A stretch of DNA of 39,009 nucleotides from Candidatus Krumholzibacteriota bacterium (GCA_029262065.1 JAJDAC010000047.1:1-39009), one strand, 5' to 3'; counted from the stretch's first letter, positions 8,914-17,073 are shown. A program made the numbers and translations. The notes: generated by a model from the letters alone, not told the origin.

Positions 8914-9516
8914 ATGCGCACGATGCAACTGGCCGGCACGCTGATTTGTTCCCTGAGCCTGCTCGCCGTTTGCGCAGCCCCCCCCACGCTCGCGCAGGAT
9001 GAAAAGGATCGTACCCAGACGCGGCCGGCCAAGGTCATGGTCGAGGTACCCGTGGAGATCGTCGAGGTAGACGACGGAGACACGGTGCGGCTGCACTGGG
9101 CCTCCGAAGAGGCCGAGATCATTCGTATTCTGGGCATCGACACGCCCGAAACGCAGCACGTGGAGCACAACATTCCGTATGACCAGTCGTTTGGTCGTGA
9201 AGCCGCGGGCTTCGCCAAGGGCGCGTTCTCCACGGCCACCTCGGTGCAGTTGATCCGCGCCGACATGACCGACCCCTACGGCCGAACCCTGGGCTACCTG
9301 TACGTGAACGGAAAGAACTACTCGGTGCTGGTGGTATCGCACCGGCTCGCGGTCGAGTCGGTCAGTCACTACGGCGACAACGGACTACCCGAGGCCGCGA
9401 AGGAAGTACTCGACGCGGCGGCAACGGCCGGTCCGGTACCGTTCGAAGCTCCCTACAAGTTTCGTGGGCGCATGCGCGACGTTTCGCAACACATGCGCGA
9501 GGGCGGAACCGAGTAG
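8914..9516 (+). CDS. Secreted staphylococcal-nuclease-like (thermonuclease) protein
   Basis: This 200-residue protein has a signal peptide ending TLAQ and an AAAGGA ribosome site before its ATG. The SNase fold is clear: VDDGDTVRL (Asp54 for the calcium ligand), RILGIDTPE (Arg71, Asp76, Thr77, Glu79, matching Arg35, Asp40, Thr41, Glu43 of staphylococcal nuclease) and DPYGRTLGYLYVNG (Arg124, matching Arg87). All catalytic and calcium positions are kept, so it should be an active calcium-dependent phosphodiesterase cutting DNA or RNA outside the cytoplasm. It follows the propeller lipoprotein by 23 bases and is probably the last gene of the operon. Confidence 0.88.
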   Translation: MRTMQLAGTLICSLSLLAVCAAPPTLAQDEKDRTQTRPAKVMVEVPVEIVEVDDGDTVRLHWASEEAEIIRILGIDTPETQHVEHNIPYDQSFGREAAGFAKGAFSTATSVQLIRADMTDPYGRTLGYLYVNGKNYSVLVVSHRLAVESVSHYGDNGLPEAAKEVLDAAATAGPVPFEAPYKFRGRMRDVSQHMREGGTE

Positions 9517-9527
9517 CCCGACTTCAG

Positions 9528-10214
9528 CTAGAATACCAGCCCGGCCGAAATCGTCGCGCCCCAGGCGTGAGTGGTGCGGCCGGGAATGAGATCGCTCTCG
9601 GGATCCCAGCGCCAGTGCACACTTCGAAGCTCGCCGCTGAGTTCGAGGAATCGCCAGGTTCCGGTCATGCCCACCGAGGCCTCCAGCGCCTTGTCCGAAT
9701 CGGCGAACGCCACCGGAGGCTGATCGGGAATTCCCCTCAGAGCCTCGTCGGGCGACAGCAGAACCCATCCGAAACCAACCCGCGCGGTGGGCACAAACTG
9801 CCACACCTTCCAACGGTTGATCCGGAATCCCATCGTAATCATGTCAATCCGCACGCTCACCGGCGGCAGGATGACCGGCGCGGGAGCATCGGGGTCTTCG
9901 ACCAGTGCGCTGCCGCCAACATCGACCTGGGTCCTGGAATCGGCATGCAGCCGTGACCAGACGACCTCGAAGCTGGGATGGGGCCGCAACCCCAACCGGA
10001 AGCCCTTCATGGGTTCGTCCCTCAGCCGCAGAGCCACGGCCACGGGTGCGTTTTCGCGCGGATCGAAGCCAAGGTAATTGGCAAGGTCACCCATGCGAAA
10101 CGCACCGACCTCGACCCCACCGATCACGCGAACGCGTTCGGCTCGGCTCGGAACCACACTCACCAGGAGCAGTGCGGCAACCAGCAAACCCTGCCGTATC
10201 TTGTTTTCCACCAT
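9528..10214 (-). CDS. Predicted outer-membrane beta-barrel protein, unknown function
   Basis: The protein has 228 residues with a signal peptide (MVENKIRQGLLVAALLLVSVVPSRA). The mature part alternates hydrophobic and polar residues as in small barrels, and ends GATISAGLVF with a terminal Phe, the usual C-terminal signal for outer-membrane assembly. The stretch VRVIGGVEVGAFRMGDLANYLGFD resembles the first strands of OmpA-like or porin-like barrels, but I cannot name a family. It is convergent with the nuclease gene, with 11 bases between the two stops. Confidence 0.75.
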   Translation of the reverse strand: MVENKIRQGLLVAALLLVSVVPSRAERVRVIGGVEVGAFRMGDLANYLGFDPRENAPVAVALRLRDEPMKGFRLGLRPHPSFEVVWSRLHADSRTQVDVGGSALVEDPDAPAPVILPPVSVRIDMITMGFRINRWKVWQFVPTARVGFGWVLLSPDEALRGIPDQPPVAFADSDKALEASVGMTGTWRFLELSGELRSVHWRWDPESDLIPGRTTHAWGATISAGLVF

Positions 10215-10277
10215 TGGCTTGGACTGGTCCCCGTGACATGGTACAGGCGAAGCGAAGAGTTAGGCTAGCACGCGCAC

Positions 10278-10486
10278 CCAGCCCGGACAACGCTGGAGAA
10301 AACGGCACTTTTCTTGTGACTTTGGAGCCCGTAACTGGTCCTGGGTGCTGAACGGCGGGATGAATACCGCCGCACTATTTGCCCCCGCGAAGCGGGATAC
10401 AGATCCCGGTAGGAGCGCCCGATCCGCAAGGTTCGGCTACCGGTGAGGCCGCGGTCGGGGCAATAGTCCTGACCGCGGTTTTTTTT
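10278..10486 (+). ncRNA. Candidate structured RNA or riboswitch-like leader
   Basis: No gene is supported in 10215-10600, but the rightward strand has a series of stems: CCAGC/GCTGG (278-282 with 292-296 after 10000), CGGCGG/CCGCCG (10353-10358 with 10367-10372), CCCGC/GCGGG (10384-10388 with 10392-10396), CGGGAT/ATCCCG (10393-10398 with 10403-10408), CCGGTAG/CTACCGG (10406-10412 with 10437-10443), then a terminator. The CGGGAT stem shares bases with both neighbours, so two alternative folds exist, as in switches. It may be a free small RNA or the leader of the lipoprotein gene at 10601. No known riboswitch consensus was recognised. Confidence 0.35.
10449..10486 (+). terminator. Strong intrinsic terminator without an upstream coding gene
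   Basis: A perfect 8-bp stem CCGCGGTC (10449-10456) / GACCGCGG (10471-10478) with a 14-base loop is followed by eight T residues (10479-10486). It ends rightward transcription. The nearest upstream gene is on the other strand, so it must end a short non-coding transcript or attenuate transcription into the gene at 10601. Confidence 0.85.
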
Positions 10487-10600
10487 GCCCGAAACGTCCC
10501 AACCCAAGATGGCACTGAACTTGATTGCGTCCCCATTGGATTCGAGCCATCTACGGCTCCATTTCAGCATGCCGCGAGGGCATAACCAGGAGGACGCCTA

Positions 10601-10954
10601 GTGGATCGCAGGAACTTTCTAGCTCGCATGGGCCAGGTCGCGGCCTTTTCATCCATGGCCATCGTGGTTGCCGCGTGCGGCGAAGACGAAACCGTAGCCC
10701 CCACCCCGTCCACCAGCATCGACGGCAACGTGAGCAACGTGGCTGGTCACACCCACACCGTCGAGGTAACCCAGGCGCAGTTGAACGCTGGCGGTACGCT
10801 ATTCTTGACCATGCAGGGCGGCGGAGACCACATACACAGTGTGGAACTTAACCCCACGCAGGTATCCCAACTGGCGGGCGGTTCGTCGGTCACGGTTACC
10901 TCCGAGAACGGCGGAAACCCAGGGCATTCGCATTCGGTGACGTTCACGCCCTAG
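10601..10954 (+). CDS. Small Tat-type lipoprotein with three HxH motifs
   Basis: This 117-residue protein starts at GTG, eight bases after a strong AGGAGG. The N-terminus MDRRNFLARMGQ has a twin-arginine RRNFL signal, followed by a hydrophobic stretch and a lipobox VVAAC (Cys26). The mature part contains three related repeats: GHTHTVEVT (His50, His52), DHIHSVELN (His77, His79) and GHSHSVTFTP (His109, His111). Paired histidines on beta-strands suggest a metal site (copper or zinc), and Tat export would suit a protein folding with its metal inside the cell. No enzyme family is recognised. The next gene, convergent, is a ZIP-like metal permease, which fits metal handling. Confidence 0.82.
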   Translation: MDRRNFLARMGQVAAFSSMAIVVAACGEDETVAPTPSTSIDGNVSNVAGHTHTVEVTQAQLNAGGTLFLTMQGGGDHIHSVELNPTQVSQLAGGSSVTVTSENGGNPGHSHSVTFTP

Positions 10955-11001
10955 GAACCCGGGTCCCGTTGCACGCGAAGCGCTAGACCGGCGCAGCCTG
11001 C

Positions 11002-12369
11002 CTATTCGAACAACTTGAATGCGGTGGCCGCGAGAAAACCAACGAGGGTGGCCAACCCCACGCGTGAGCCGGACCCGCCAAGGTGTACGGCCTCGGGGAT
11101 CATGGTCGAAGCAATGGCCGTGAGCATGGCGCCCGCGGCCATTCCTTCTATACCCACGAAGGCGACGTGGGGTACGGCCTCACCGATGGCGAATCCAATC
11201 CCGGCACCGATCGCTGTCATGATGAACAATCCAAGCCACATGGAAACGATGCGCATGTTGCCCCAGCCCTGGTCTTTCATGGCCAGTGAACTGGAGAGCG
11301 CCTCGGGGAAGTTCGACAGGAACAGTCCGGCGATCAGCGTGTACGGAATGACCTGCGCGAACTGAAGCGGCTCGGTCGCGTCCTGGTGCCCAGCCACGAC
11401 GGCCAGCAACCCCGACCCGATGACGAGACTCTCGGGAATCCCGTCGATCGTCAGGCCCAACCAAACGGCCAGCCCCGCGCCGCCGTGCTTTTCCGACAGA
11501 TCGCGCATCAACTGGGGCGTGGGCGGTTGTGCACCCACGCGCAGCGCCGCCAACGCCTCCATGCCCCATCGCTGCTCTTCTTCGCCGCGTTCACGATCAC
11601 GTTCACGGATTTCTTCAAGCCGTTCCTGTGCGAGGGCTCGAAACCGCTGATCGAATTCGGGGCTCTTGGCCCGCCACCGTTCGAAATGTTCGCGTGGCAA
11701 CCGATAGGCCTCGACAATACCGTTCGCCGTGGCGGTCGCTGATCTTGGCAATCCACTTATCAACGGCAGTTCGCCCAGGATCCCTCCAACCCCCAGGGAT
11801 CGCAGCAGAGTACCCGATCGATTCAGGTCAACACTTCCGCTCAACACGAAGTAGCAGCTGTCCGGCGTATCGCCCTCGGCGTAGAGTTGATGACCGTCGG
11901 CGAAGACGACAGTTTCCACCCCGACCACGAACTCACTGACTTCGTCGGCGGGCAAGGAACGAATCAGCGGAATCGCACAGATGTTCTTGACCATGGTCGC
12001 CCGGCGAGCTCGCTCGCTACGCGCCACGTGGTTGAGCGTGGTGGATACCTTTCTCAGGAATGCGCCACGCTCATCCAATACACGGTCCAGCACGACGAAC
12101 AGGAATCCGCCGGCTAGAGCGCCCGCGAGAAAAACGTAGAAGGCGCGCACGGCTCCGTGCTCGCCCGAGGTAAGGGCTTCGGCGTTGGGAGCAACCAGGT
12201 CGAGGGTAAGGGCGGCAATGAGTGCGCCAGCCCCAAAGGCGCCGAGCGAGGCTGCGACACTAGCCCGGGGGCGAGTCCAAAGACCTATTACCGAACCCAG
12301 CGGCAAGGATGCCGCGCTCAGGGCGCCCAGGGCAACAGCCCAGAGCACGGTTACATTCTCGGAAGCCAT
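11002..12369 (-). CDS. ZIP-like metal permease with inserted cyclic-nucleotide-binding domain
   Basis: The protein has 455 residues. Three membrane segments (about 8-30, 37-60, 75-97) come before a soluble insert, and about five follow (300-325, 338-365, 374-397, 402-425, 434-453). The helices carry ZIP-like motifs: TIDGIPES (307-314), SNFPEA (352-357) and STMIPEA (421-427), the latter resembling the metal-site helices of ZIP transporters. The insert (about 129-240) is a cNMP-binding fold: YAEGDTPDSCYFVLSGSVDL and the phosphate cassette GELPLISGLPRSATATA with Glu200 and Arg209 in the expected places. A charged coiled linker (243-268) joins it to helix 4. Metal transport gated by cAMP or cGMP is a plausible but untested inference. 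Confidence 0.85.
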   Translation of the reverse strand: MASENVTVLWAVALGALSAASLPLGSVIGLWTRPRASVAASLGAFGAGALIAALTLDLVAPNAEALTSGEHGAVRAFYVFLAGALAGGFLFVVLDRVLDERGAFLRKVSTTLNHVARSERARRATMVKNICAIPLIRSLPADEVSEFVVGVETVVFADGHQLYAEGDTPDSCYFVLSGSVDLNRSGTLLRSLGVGGILGELPLISGLPRSATATANGIVEAYRLPREHFERWRAKSPEFDQRFRALAQERLEEIRERDRERGEEEQRWGMEALAALRVGAQPPTPQLMRDLSEKHGGAGLAVWLGLTIDGIPESLVIGSGLLAVVAGHQDATEPLQFAQVIPYTLIAGLFLSNFPEALSSSLAMKDQGWGNMRIVSMWLGLFIMTAIGAGIGFAIGEAVPHVAFVGIEGMAAGAMLTAIASTMIPEAVHLGGSGSRVGLATLVGFLAATAFKLFE

Positions 12370-12420
12370 ACTCGCCGGCCTTTCGGAATCGTGTCCCGAT
12401 CGACCTAATCACAGGTCCAA

Positions 12421-14736
12421 CTATTTCGCCAGAACCATTGGACGACTCGACCGGTGACGGCCGCCGTCGGACCCCGTCCAGTCCAGAACCAGTCGGTATA
12501 CCCCCGAGGCCTGCTTTTCACCGCTCCACGTTACGTGTTGCTCGCCAGCTTCCTGCCACGCATCCATGAGCTGGGCCACCTGGCGACCACGTGCGTCATG
12601 AACCACCAGACGAACGTGGCCGGCACGGGCGAGGTCGAACTGGATGTTCGTACGAGGGTTGAATGGGTTGGGATGATTCGGCCGCAAGCGGGCCGGTGCA
12701 ATGGCGTTCGGCAACGGCGCCGCGACCGGCACATCAAGCGGAGTCTTCAACACGAAACCGTCCGGTGGCGAGCTCAGGCTTCCTTGCAGCGGATTCTGGT
12801 TGGTTACGTCCTCTCCCGGAAACGACGACGAACTGGTGCGGCCGGTGATGTACGATGCGCCCGCGGCGTCCACATCGATGGCGTTGCCCACGTCACTGGA
12901 CAACCCGCCGTAGAACGTTTCGAAGTCCCAGAATGCGCCGCTGGCAATGACCTGGACGAAGAAGATGTCCTGGCCGTCCACCCCTACCACGTTGGCTCGC
13001 CCTTGGCGATCCACGGCCACGCCGTTGCCCTGGCGACCGCCCAGAATGAGCGAGTAGAGCACCGCGGTTGCGTCGGAATTGAGCTTGGTGAGCGGCGCGA
13101 CCGCGTTCGCTGGCGATGGTCCGTTGGTCACCGGATAATCGGTGGAAACGGTAGATCCCGTCACGTACACGTTGCCGTCGGAATCCAGGTCTACCCCGTA
13201 GGCGAAGTCGTCGTCATTTCCGCCGAAATAGGTGCACCAGGTCAGACCGCCCGTGGAGTCCAACTTGTAGAGAAACATGTCTTCCACGTTGCCCTTCACC
13301 GGCTGCACCACGCCCGCCGTGGTCGGAAGGTTGGCATCCCCAGTGAACCCCACAATGTGACTGTTGCCCAGGTAGTCCACGGCTACGCCCCACACGAACA
13401 CGAACGGGTCACCGCCAAGGAACGTAGCGTAGCGAAGACTCGCCCCGTCGGCGTTGATGCCAAGGGCGAAAGGGCCCGGGCCAGCAATGGGAAGCGCGTT
13501 GAACGTGGGAAAGTTGGCCGACTGCGTCGTGCCAGCCACGTAGGCATTGCCACCGGAGTCCACACCGATGTCGGGCCGCTCCTGCTCGCTGTCGGCCCGT
13601 TCCAGCTGGTCGCCGCCATAGTAGGTGGAGTACACCAGGTCCGAACCCGCGGCGTTGAGTTTCAACACGAACAGGTCGGTATCCCCACCGTAAACAGGCT
13701 GAATGGCGCCGACCAACGGAAAGCTCTCGTCCGGAATGGTGAGAACGTCATCGACCGAGTCGGTGGTTCCTACTACGTAGGCGTTGCCCTGGGCGTCGAT
13801 GTCGATCCCGTAGCCCACGTCCCGGCCACCACCGCTGATGTAGGTGGAGTAGATGACACTCGAACCCGTGGGATCGAGCTTGGTAACGAACACATCACTG
13901 GGGTCAGAGAATCCACCCACTCGCCCGACTTCGTCGTAGGCGCCGGTGCTCGTGACAAAATTGGTGGAGCTGGTACTACCCGTTACGTATGCGTGGCCCT
14001 GAGCGTCGACGACAATGTCAAAACCCTCGTCCGTTCCGTTGCCACCCAGATACGTGCAATACTCGACCATGGGGTCGATGATCAGCTCACGCGTTGGGTC
14101 GTACTCTCCCAGCTCGAAACCAAAGCTCCCGTCCTCATTCCTCACGTAGTTCGATTCGACCAAGCGCCTCTTACCAGCCACGAGCTGGTAGCTGATGGGA
14201 TGATGAAAGCGCAGGAGTCCGCCAGGCGTTTCGATCGACAGCGCGCCCTGATCCACGTGCGCGGCGTGCGACAGGGCAATCGTAATCGATTCGGGGTCGG
14301 AACCAGGAGCCGCAACGAAATCAAACTCAAGTACACCCTGCCGACCGTAGTAAACGAGATCGATGCCGGGGTACACCTGTTGGTATCGAACGTTGGACAG
14401 ATGGGCCACGTTGCGAATCCAGTGCTCGGGGTTCGAGCCCCGCAGATAGTGGCTCACTCCCTCTGTGCCAACACCGCTGGAAGCAGCCCGTGCGTTGGCG
14501 CCAAGCAGAGACATGCGCAGCGAAGTTGGGTACCCGGCCGCGGCCCCGCGCGTGGTCAGGGCAAGTGCGTCGGGTCGCAGTAGGGCGGTGAAGCCGCGAC
14601 CATGGGAAACGAATTCCACGCCGTCGGGCACCTGCCCCAGATTGGCTTCGAAATGCAGGTTGGGCTTGGCGATCGCCGACGGAGGGAGAAGAAGAGCGAG
14701 AACGAAGACGGCTGGCACCAGTGAGTTTGTTTTCAC
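12421..14736 (-). CDS. SBBP beta-propeller surface protein with C-terminal sorting domain
   Basis: The protein has 771 residues. I chose the GTG at 14736, preceded by GGAG seven or so bases away, because it begins a clean signal peptide (MKTNSLVPAVFVLALLLPPSAIA); the longer frame upstream lacks one. An N-terminal domain (about 25-230, FEANLGQVPDGVEFVSHGRG) of the type found before SBBP repeats is followed by about seven SBBP blades with the pattern YSTYxGG...GNAYVxGTT. The C-terminal domain begins HPNPFNPRTNIQF, includes VVHDARGRQVAQL and ASGVYRLVL, and ends MVLAK. It should be exported and held at the surface; its ligand is unknown. It probably has its own promoter. Confidence 0.88.
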   Translation of the reverse strand: MKTNSLVPAVFVLALLLPPSAIAKPNLHFEANLGQVPDGVEFVSHGRGFTALLRPDALALTTRGAAAGYPTSLRMSLLGANARAASSGVGTEGVSHYLRGSNPEHWIRNVAHLSNVRYQQVYPGIDLVYYGRQGVLEFDFVAAPGSDPESITIALSHAAHVDQGALSIETPGGLLRFHHPISYQLVAGKRRLVESNYVRNEDGSFGFELGEYDPTRELIIDPMVEYCTYLGGNGTDEGFDIVVDAQGHAYVTGSTSSTNFVTSTGAYDEVGRVGGFSDPSDVFVTKLDPTGSSVIYSTYISGGGRDVGYGIDIDAQGNAYVVGTTDSVDDVLTIPDESFPLVGAIQPVYGGDTDLFVLKLNAAGSDLVYSTYYGGDQLERADSEQERPDIGVDSGGNAYVAGTTQSANFPTFNALPIAGPGPFALGINADGASLRYATFLGGDPFVFVWGVAVDYLGNSHIVGFTGDANLPTTAGVVQPVKGNVEDMFLYKLDSTGGLTWCTYFGGNDDDFAYGVDLDSDGNVYVTGSTVSTDYPVTNGPSPANAVAPLTKLNSDATAVLYSLILGGRQGNGVAVDRQGRANVVGVDGQDIFFVQVIASGAFWDFETFYGGLSSDVGNAIDVDAAGASYITGRTSSSSFPGEDVTNQNPLQGSLSSPPDGFVLKTPLDVPVAAPLPNAIAPARLRPNHPNPFNPRTNIQFDLARAGHVRLVVHDARGRQVAQLMDAWQEAGEQHVTWSGEKQASGVYRLVLDWTGSDGGRHRSSRPMVLAK

Positions 14737-14974
14737 GCCGGACTCCAGAGTTGGAGGTAGACACAGAGCGCTTGTGCACCGGCTTATAGGATAACACAGT
14801 CTAGATATTGACTTTTGTCTACTCTCATTCGGCTCCCATTCCGAAGAAAACCTCCACTTCCCTGTGATCGGGTCACACCCAGGGCTGTCCAACGACCTAG
14901 AAGCAGACTGGTCTCCGACTCGCAGCCCGCAGATCAACGCACCAGAGCCCTAGGCTCCCGACTGGAGAAATTTC

Positions 14975-16393
14975 ATGAGAACTGCCATTTGTTTCCTGAG
15001 TGTATTGTTCTGCACCGCACTGAGTGTGCCGGCCGCGCTGGCCGGCGGCTACGAGATCCTCTACGACACACGTTCGGGCTCGGGTTGGTACGGCGGCGAC
15101 GATCGCGCCGGAATCTCGCCACGGGACATCGGCGGCGGGCAGAGCGTGCTCGTGGAAGCCGATATCGTGCTGAACAGCTTCTCGTTCTTCTTCGCAACGC
15201 GGTTCGATTTCGCAGAGAATCCGGACAACGCGGGACATGAGGTTACGCTGACGCTGAACGTACGCAACCAGAGTGGGACCACCCTGAGAACGGTGGACCT
15301 CACCCTACCGAACACCTACAGCGGGGGTTGGGCCACCTGGACGGGAATCGACCTTGCGGTGGACGCCGGCACCACCCTCATCTTCACTTCGTACCTGAAC
15401 GGGGCGTACGATACGCTTCAGGTCTACAACTCCCATGCGAGTGACACGGCGTCGGGTTACGCCAACGGTACGCGCTATACGAAGAGTGGCACGGGCGACG
15501 CCGACATGGAGCAATGGAGTGGTTGGAACCCCCATTCGTGGGACGCGATGTTCTGGCTGCAGGGAACCACCGTGGGCCCGGACCTGGAGATCGTCTCGTT
15601 CACCGCTCCCGCCACCGCCGAGCCCGAAGCTGGCATTGGTGGCCAGATCATGCTGCGCGTGAGGAACGCAGGTAGTACAGACATCACTACGCCGGTCAGC
15701 GCGGGGTTCTACGTTTCCAGTGACGCCACCATCACGACCAGCGATCAACTGCTGCTGGGCGGACGCGAGAGTATCGCCAGCCTGGTCGCCGGTGCGGAAG
15801 TCGACGTACCCCTGTTTACCGGGGCGCGGATCCCTGCCAGTTGGCCACTGGGAGATGCCTTCCTGGGAGTAGTGCTCGACGAATCCAATCTGGTGGCCGA
15901 ATCCAACGAGACCAACAACACCGCGTCCTCGGCCGTGCTCGTGAGTGCGCCGCAACCGGATCTGGAGATCGTGTCGTTCAGCGCACCCAACAACGCCGTG
16001 CCCGGCACTGCAATCGGCGGTCAGATTCTCCTGCGCATTCGCAATCGCGGAACGCAGGACATCACCGAATCCATCGGTGTGGGCTTCTACGTTTCGACCG
16101 ATGACGTCATCACGACGGCCGACCAACTGCTGGTTGGCGGCCGCGAGGGCGCGGGCACTCTGGCCGCCGGTGCGGAAGTAGATGTCGAGCTCTTCGCCGG
16201 CGCGTCGATTCCGGCCGACTTTCCGCTGGAACCGGCTTTCCTGGGGGTGATTGTCGATGAGTTCGACAACATCGACGAAAGCGACGAAGGCAACAACACC
16301 GCCGTATCGGCCGTCAACGTGGTGGCGGTGCCCGTTCCGTCCGAGTCGTGGGGCACGCTCAAGAGCATGTACGGCAGTGGCAGAACGCAATAA
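14975..16393 (+). CDS. Secreted protein with two CARDB domains
   Basis: This 472-residue protein starts with a signal peptide (MRTAICFLSVLFCTALSVPAALA) and has GGAG eight bases before the ATG. An N-terminal beta domain (about 24-200, GGYEILYDTRSGSGWYGGDD) is of unknown function. Two similar CARDB repeats follow (about 203-325 and 327-448), each beginning PDLEIVSF and with GGQI[ML]LR[VI]RN, FYVS[ST]D and an ESNET/ESDEGNN ending; they fold like cell-adhesion Ig domains. Instead of the PNPFNP-type domain seen in its neighbours it ends with a short PSESWGTLKSMYGSGRTQ tail. It is probably exported and adhesive or scaffolding. Confidence 0.87.
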   Translation: MRTAICFLSVLFCTALSVPAALAGGYEILYDTRSGSGWYGGDDRAGISPRDIGGGQSVLVEADIVLNSFSFFFATRFDFAENPDNAGHEVTLTLNVRNQSGTTLRTVDLTLPNTYSGGWATWTGIDLAVDAGTTLIFTSYLNGAYDTLQVYNSHASDTASGYANGTRYTKSGTGDADMEQWSGWNPHSWDAMFWLQGTTVGPDLEIVSFTAPATAEPEAGIGGQIMLRVRNAGSTDITTPVSAGFYVSSDATITTSDQLLLGGRESIASLVAGAEVDVPLFTGARIPASWPLGDAFLGVVLDESNLVAESNETNNTASSAVLVSAPQPDLEIVSFSAPNNAVPGTAIGGQILLRIRNRGTQDITESIGVGFYVSTDDVITTADQLLVGGREGAGTLAAGAEVDVELFAGASIPADFPLEPAFLGVIVDEFDNIDESDEGNNTAVSAVNVVAVPVPSESWGTLKSMYGSGRTQ

Positions 16394-16517
16394 CTGATCC
16401 TGGCGAAGGGATAGACGCTCGCAGTACCGGTTGTGTCTGCGGGCGTCCGTCGTTAGTATCTGGCGCACTTCGTATCGTGGAGGCCCCCAGCGAGAGTGCG
16501 AATCGCGCAAGCTGCCC

Positions 16518-17048
16518 ATGGATAGGCTCAGCGAACTGGAAGGCACTGTGCTGGGGATCGTCTGGTCCGATAGCCCCATCACCCGTTACGCCATACGAAC
16601 CAGGTTCCTGAACTCGCGAAGTTCGCACTTCAGCGGCAGCTCCGGCGCCGTGTATCCCCTTGTTGCCCGCCTCCTTGCGTCCGGCCTGCTATCGGCAGAA
16701 CAGAGCCAGCAGGGGAAGCGCCCCCGCACGCTCTATCGCCTGACGCAGCTCGGCGAACGATCCCTGAGAGACTGGATTGTGAACGTCGAAGGCTGGATGG
16801 CGGCCGTCGAGTTCGATCCAATTCGTGCGCGAGTCTTTTTCCTGGCATCACTGCCGAAACGCAGTCGGCGCAAGTTCCTGCGCGAGGCTGGCGATCGCCT
16901 TGACGCTGAAATCACCGAAACCATCACCCACGTGAAAGCACTGACCGAGACCAAAGACACCTGGGCAGCCTGGGGAGCACGCGGTGCGCTGGGAGTGCTG
17001 CGAGCGCGCAGGAAGTGGCTGCGAGAGATCGAGGCCGACGAATCATAG
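16518..17048 (+). CDS. PadR-family winged-helix transcriptional regulator
   Basis: The 176-residue protein starts at MDRLSELEGTVLGIVW. The N-terminal 90 or so residues are a winged helix: ITRYAIRTRFLNSRSSHFSGSSGAVYPLVARLL, then GLLSAEQSQQGKRPRTLYRLTQLGERSL, which is the PadR pattern (recognition helix followed by the basic wing). The C-terminal half is helical (ETITHVKALTETKDTW) and probably dimerises. Such proteins repress neighbouring or distant genes in response to small ligands. The start at 16518 has a weak ribosome site and is chosen because earlier codons give an Arg/Cys-rich, unlikely extension. No obvious target operon adjoins it. Confidence 0.88.
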   Translation: MDRLSELEGTVLGIVWSDSPITRYAIRTRFLNSRSSHFSGSSGAVYPLVARLLASGLLSAEQSQQGKRPRTLYRLTQLGERSLRDWIVNVEGWMAAVEFDPIRARVFFLASLPKRSRRKFLREAGDRLDAEITETITHVKALTETKDTWAAWGARGALGVLRARRKWLREIEADES

Positions 17049-17073
17049 TGGCACACTGGAGTGGCACACTGGT
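17048..17073. repeat. Tandem duplicate of a 12-base sequence
   Basis: GTGGCACACTGG occurs at 17048-17059 and again at 17061-17072, in the gap between the PadR stop and the stop of the convergent gene. It looks like replication slippage and no role is proposed. Confidence 0.8.

Noticed and set aside
10538-10548. GGATTCGAGCC resembling a tRNA T-arm or tmRNA end
   Set aside because: No matching acceptor, D or anticodon arms are found on either strand; the stem beyond the loop has mismatches and the loop lacks the usual first T on the leftward strand.
10265-10585. Short reading frames on both strands in the 10.2-10.6 kb gap
   Set aside because: They translate through hairpins and the terminator, lack ribosome sites, and show no domain.
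10939-11001. Possible terminator hairpin GGAACCCGGGTCCC between the HxH lipoprotein and the ZIP-like gene
   Set aside because: The palindrome has almost no loop and there is no T-run on either side.
12454-14583. Long rightward reading frame opposite the SBBP propeller gene, and similar long antisense frames at 741-1760, 3925-4827 and 26152-27117
   Set aside because: They lie entirely opposite strong genes, are rich in Arg/Val/Gly/His without domains, signal peptides or good starts, and are typical of GC-rich antisense frames.
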